From: Oscillospiraceae bacterium
Lineage (GTDB): Bacteria; Bacillota; Clostridia; UMGS1810
DNA: 64,000 bases
Assembly (NCBI GenBank): GCA_015068975.1
Contig: SVJM01000006.1
Coordinates: 1-64,000, forward strand
Direction: 5' to 3'
Shown here: piece by piece, positions 63,848 through 64,000 of the stretch
Layout: every line of letters starts with the position of its first letter
How positions within the stretch are numbered: the stretch's first letter is position 1
Translations under genes and position numbers: made by a program
The notes under the pieces: generated by a model
What the model saw: the letters and a program-made list of their open reading frames with translations, nothing else
The model's database searches: none
Told to the model about the DNA's origin: nothing

Positions 63848-64000
63848 TTATATCCTATCAAATATTTCCTTAAAAACAGGCTCCATTTTTTCTGCTATAC
63901 CAAAAAATCCAAGGTCATTTGGATGAACTCCGTCAACAGTAGCATCGTGCTGACCGAAGTTCTCAGTCACCTTTGACCCGTCGATGAAATACACATTGTT
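63848..64000 (-). CDS. SGNH/GDSL hydrolase, C-terminal part only
   Basis: 50 residues from the window edge to a TAA stop at 63848-63850. The reading is DGSKVTENFGQHDATVDGVHPND...LGFFGIAEKM; DGVHPND holds the catalytic Asp and His of SGNH hydrolases. The N-terminal GDS block lies beyond the window. The gene runs leftwards, towards rnr-smpB. Confidence 0.8.
   Translation of the reverse strand, partial: NNVYFIDGSKVTENFGQHDATVDGVHPNDLGFFGIAEKMEPVFKEIFDRI

Overview
The window is AT-rich, densely coded DNA from a low-GC, endospore-forming member of the class Clostridia. Supporting this are spo0A, a SigB/F/G-type sigma factor, a YabE-like G5/3D cell-wall protein, an S-layer (SLH) protein, several secreted proteins with the copper-amine-oxidase-N ('stalk') domain, and Firmicutes gene orders (rplS-lepB, uvrB-uvrA, rnr-smpB, rsmD-coaD). 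Gene content suggests an anaerobe (rubrerythrin, ferredoxin-type aldo/keto reductase) that lives on plant polysaccharide. No phage, plasmid or CRISPR locus is visible.

Layout. 0-5.7 kb: AraC regulator divergent from a GH43-like protein, a secreted deacetylase-like protein and a GH36 alpha-galactosidase-like enzyme. 6-9 kb: a lone sigma factor and an SLH protein. 9.1-15 kb: a six-gene operon read leftwards (response regulator, histidine kinase, membrane-fusion protein, ABC ATPase, ABC permease, SLH protein). 15-27.9 kb: housekeeping genes (rpmE, rubrerythrin, rplS, lepB, a 3D protein, rsmD, mltG, tyrS, hslO) plus a decayed coaD and three small unknown genes. 28-39.7 kb: a glycan locus with three GH10 enzymes, two secreted stalk/CBM-like proteins, an SGNH esterase and a second AraC regulator. 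40-51 kb: metallophosphoesterase, dtd, aldo/keto reductase, alr, tRNA-Arg with tandem repeats built on its 3' end, a repeat-flanked AAA ATPase, histidine phosphatase, MATE transporter, murC. 51-64 kb: uvrBA, a clan GH-A enzyme, spo0A, mrp, rnr, smpB and a truncated SGNH hydrolase.

How the genes fit together. The carbohydrate genes look like a locus for hemicellulose with arabinose, acetyl and galactose decorations: GH10 backbone cleavage, SGNH and deacetylase-like de-esterification, GH43- and GH36-type side-chain removal, each arm next to its own AraC regulator. The GH10 enzymes are exported. The stalk/CBM-like proteins repeat a beta-domain that resembles the GH10 N-terminal regions, so they are probably substrate-binding partners.

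The most unusual feature is a family of structured intergenic elements (called element A here), nine copies, six of them starting within about 20 nt of the stop codon of the preceding gene and all copies in that gene's orientation. Each has a TGTAAAAAT-like head, a 5' strand GCAAAAnGGC, a GTAG foot followed by a variable hairpin with a T-run, and a 3' strand that restores pairing with the 5' strand. The outer stem changes in a compensatory way between copies. Most copies are followed by a second palindrome (element B). I do not recognise this family. It is the best candidate in the window for something undescribed.
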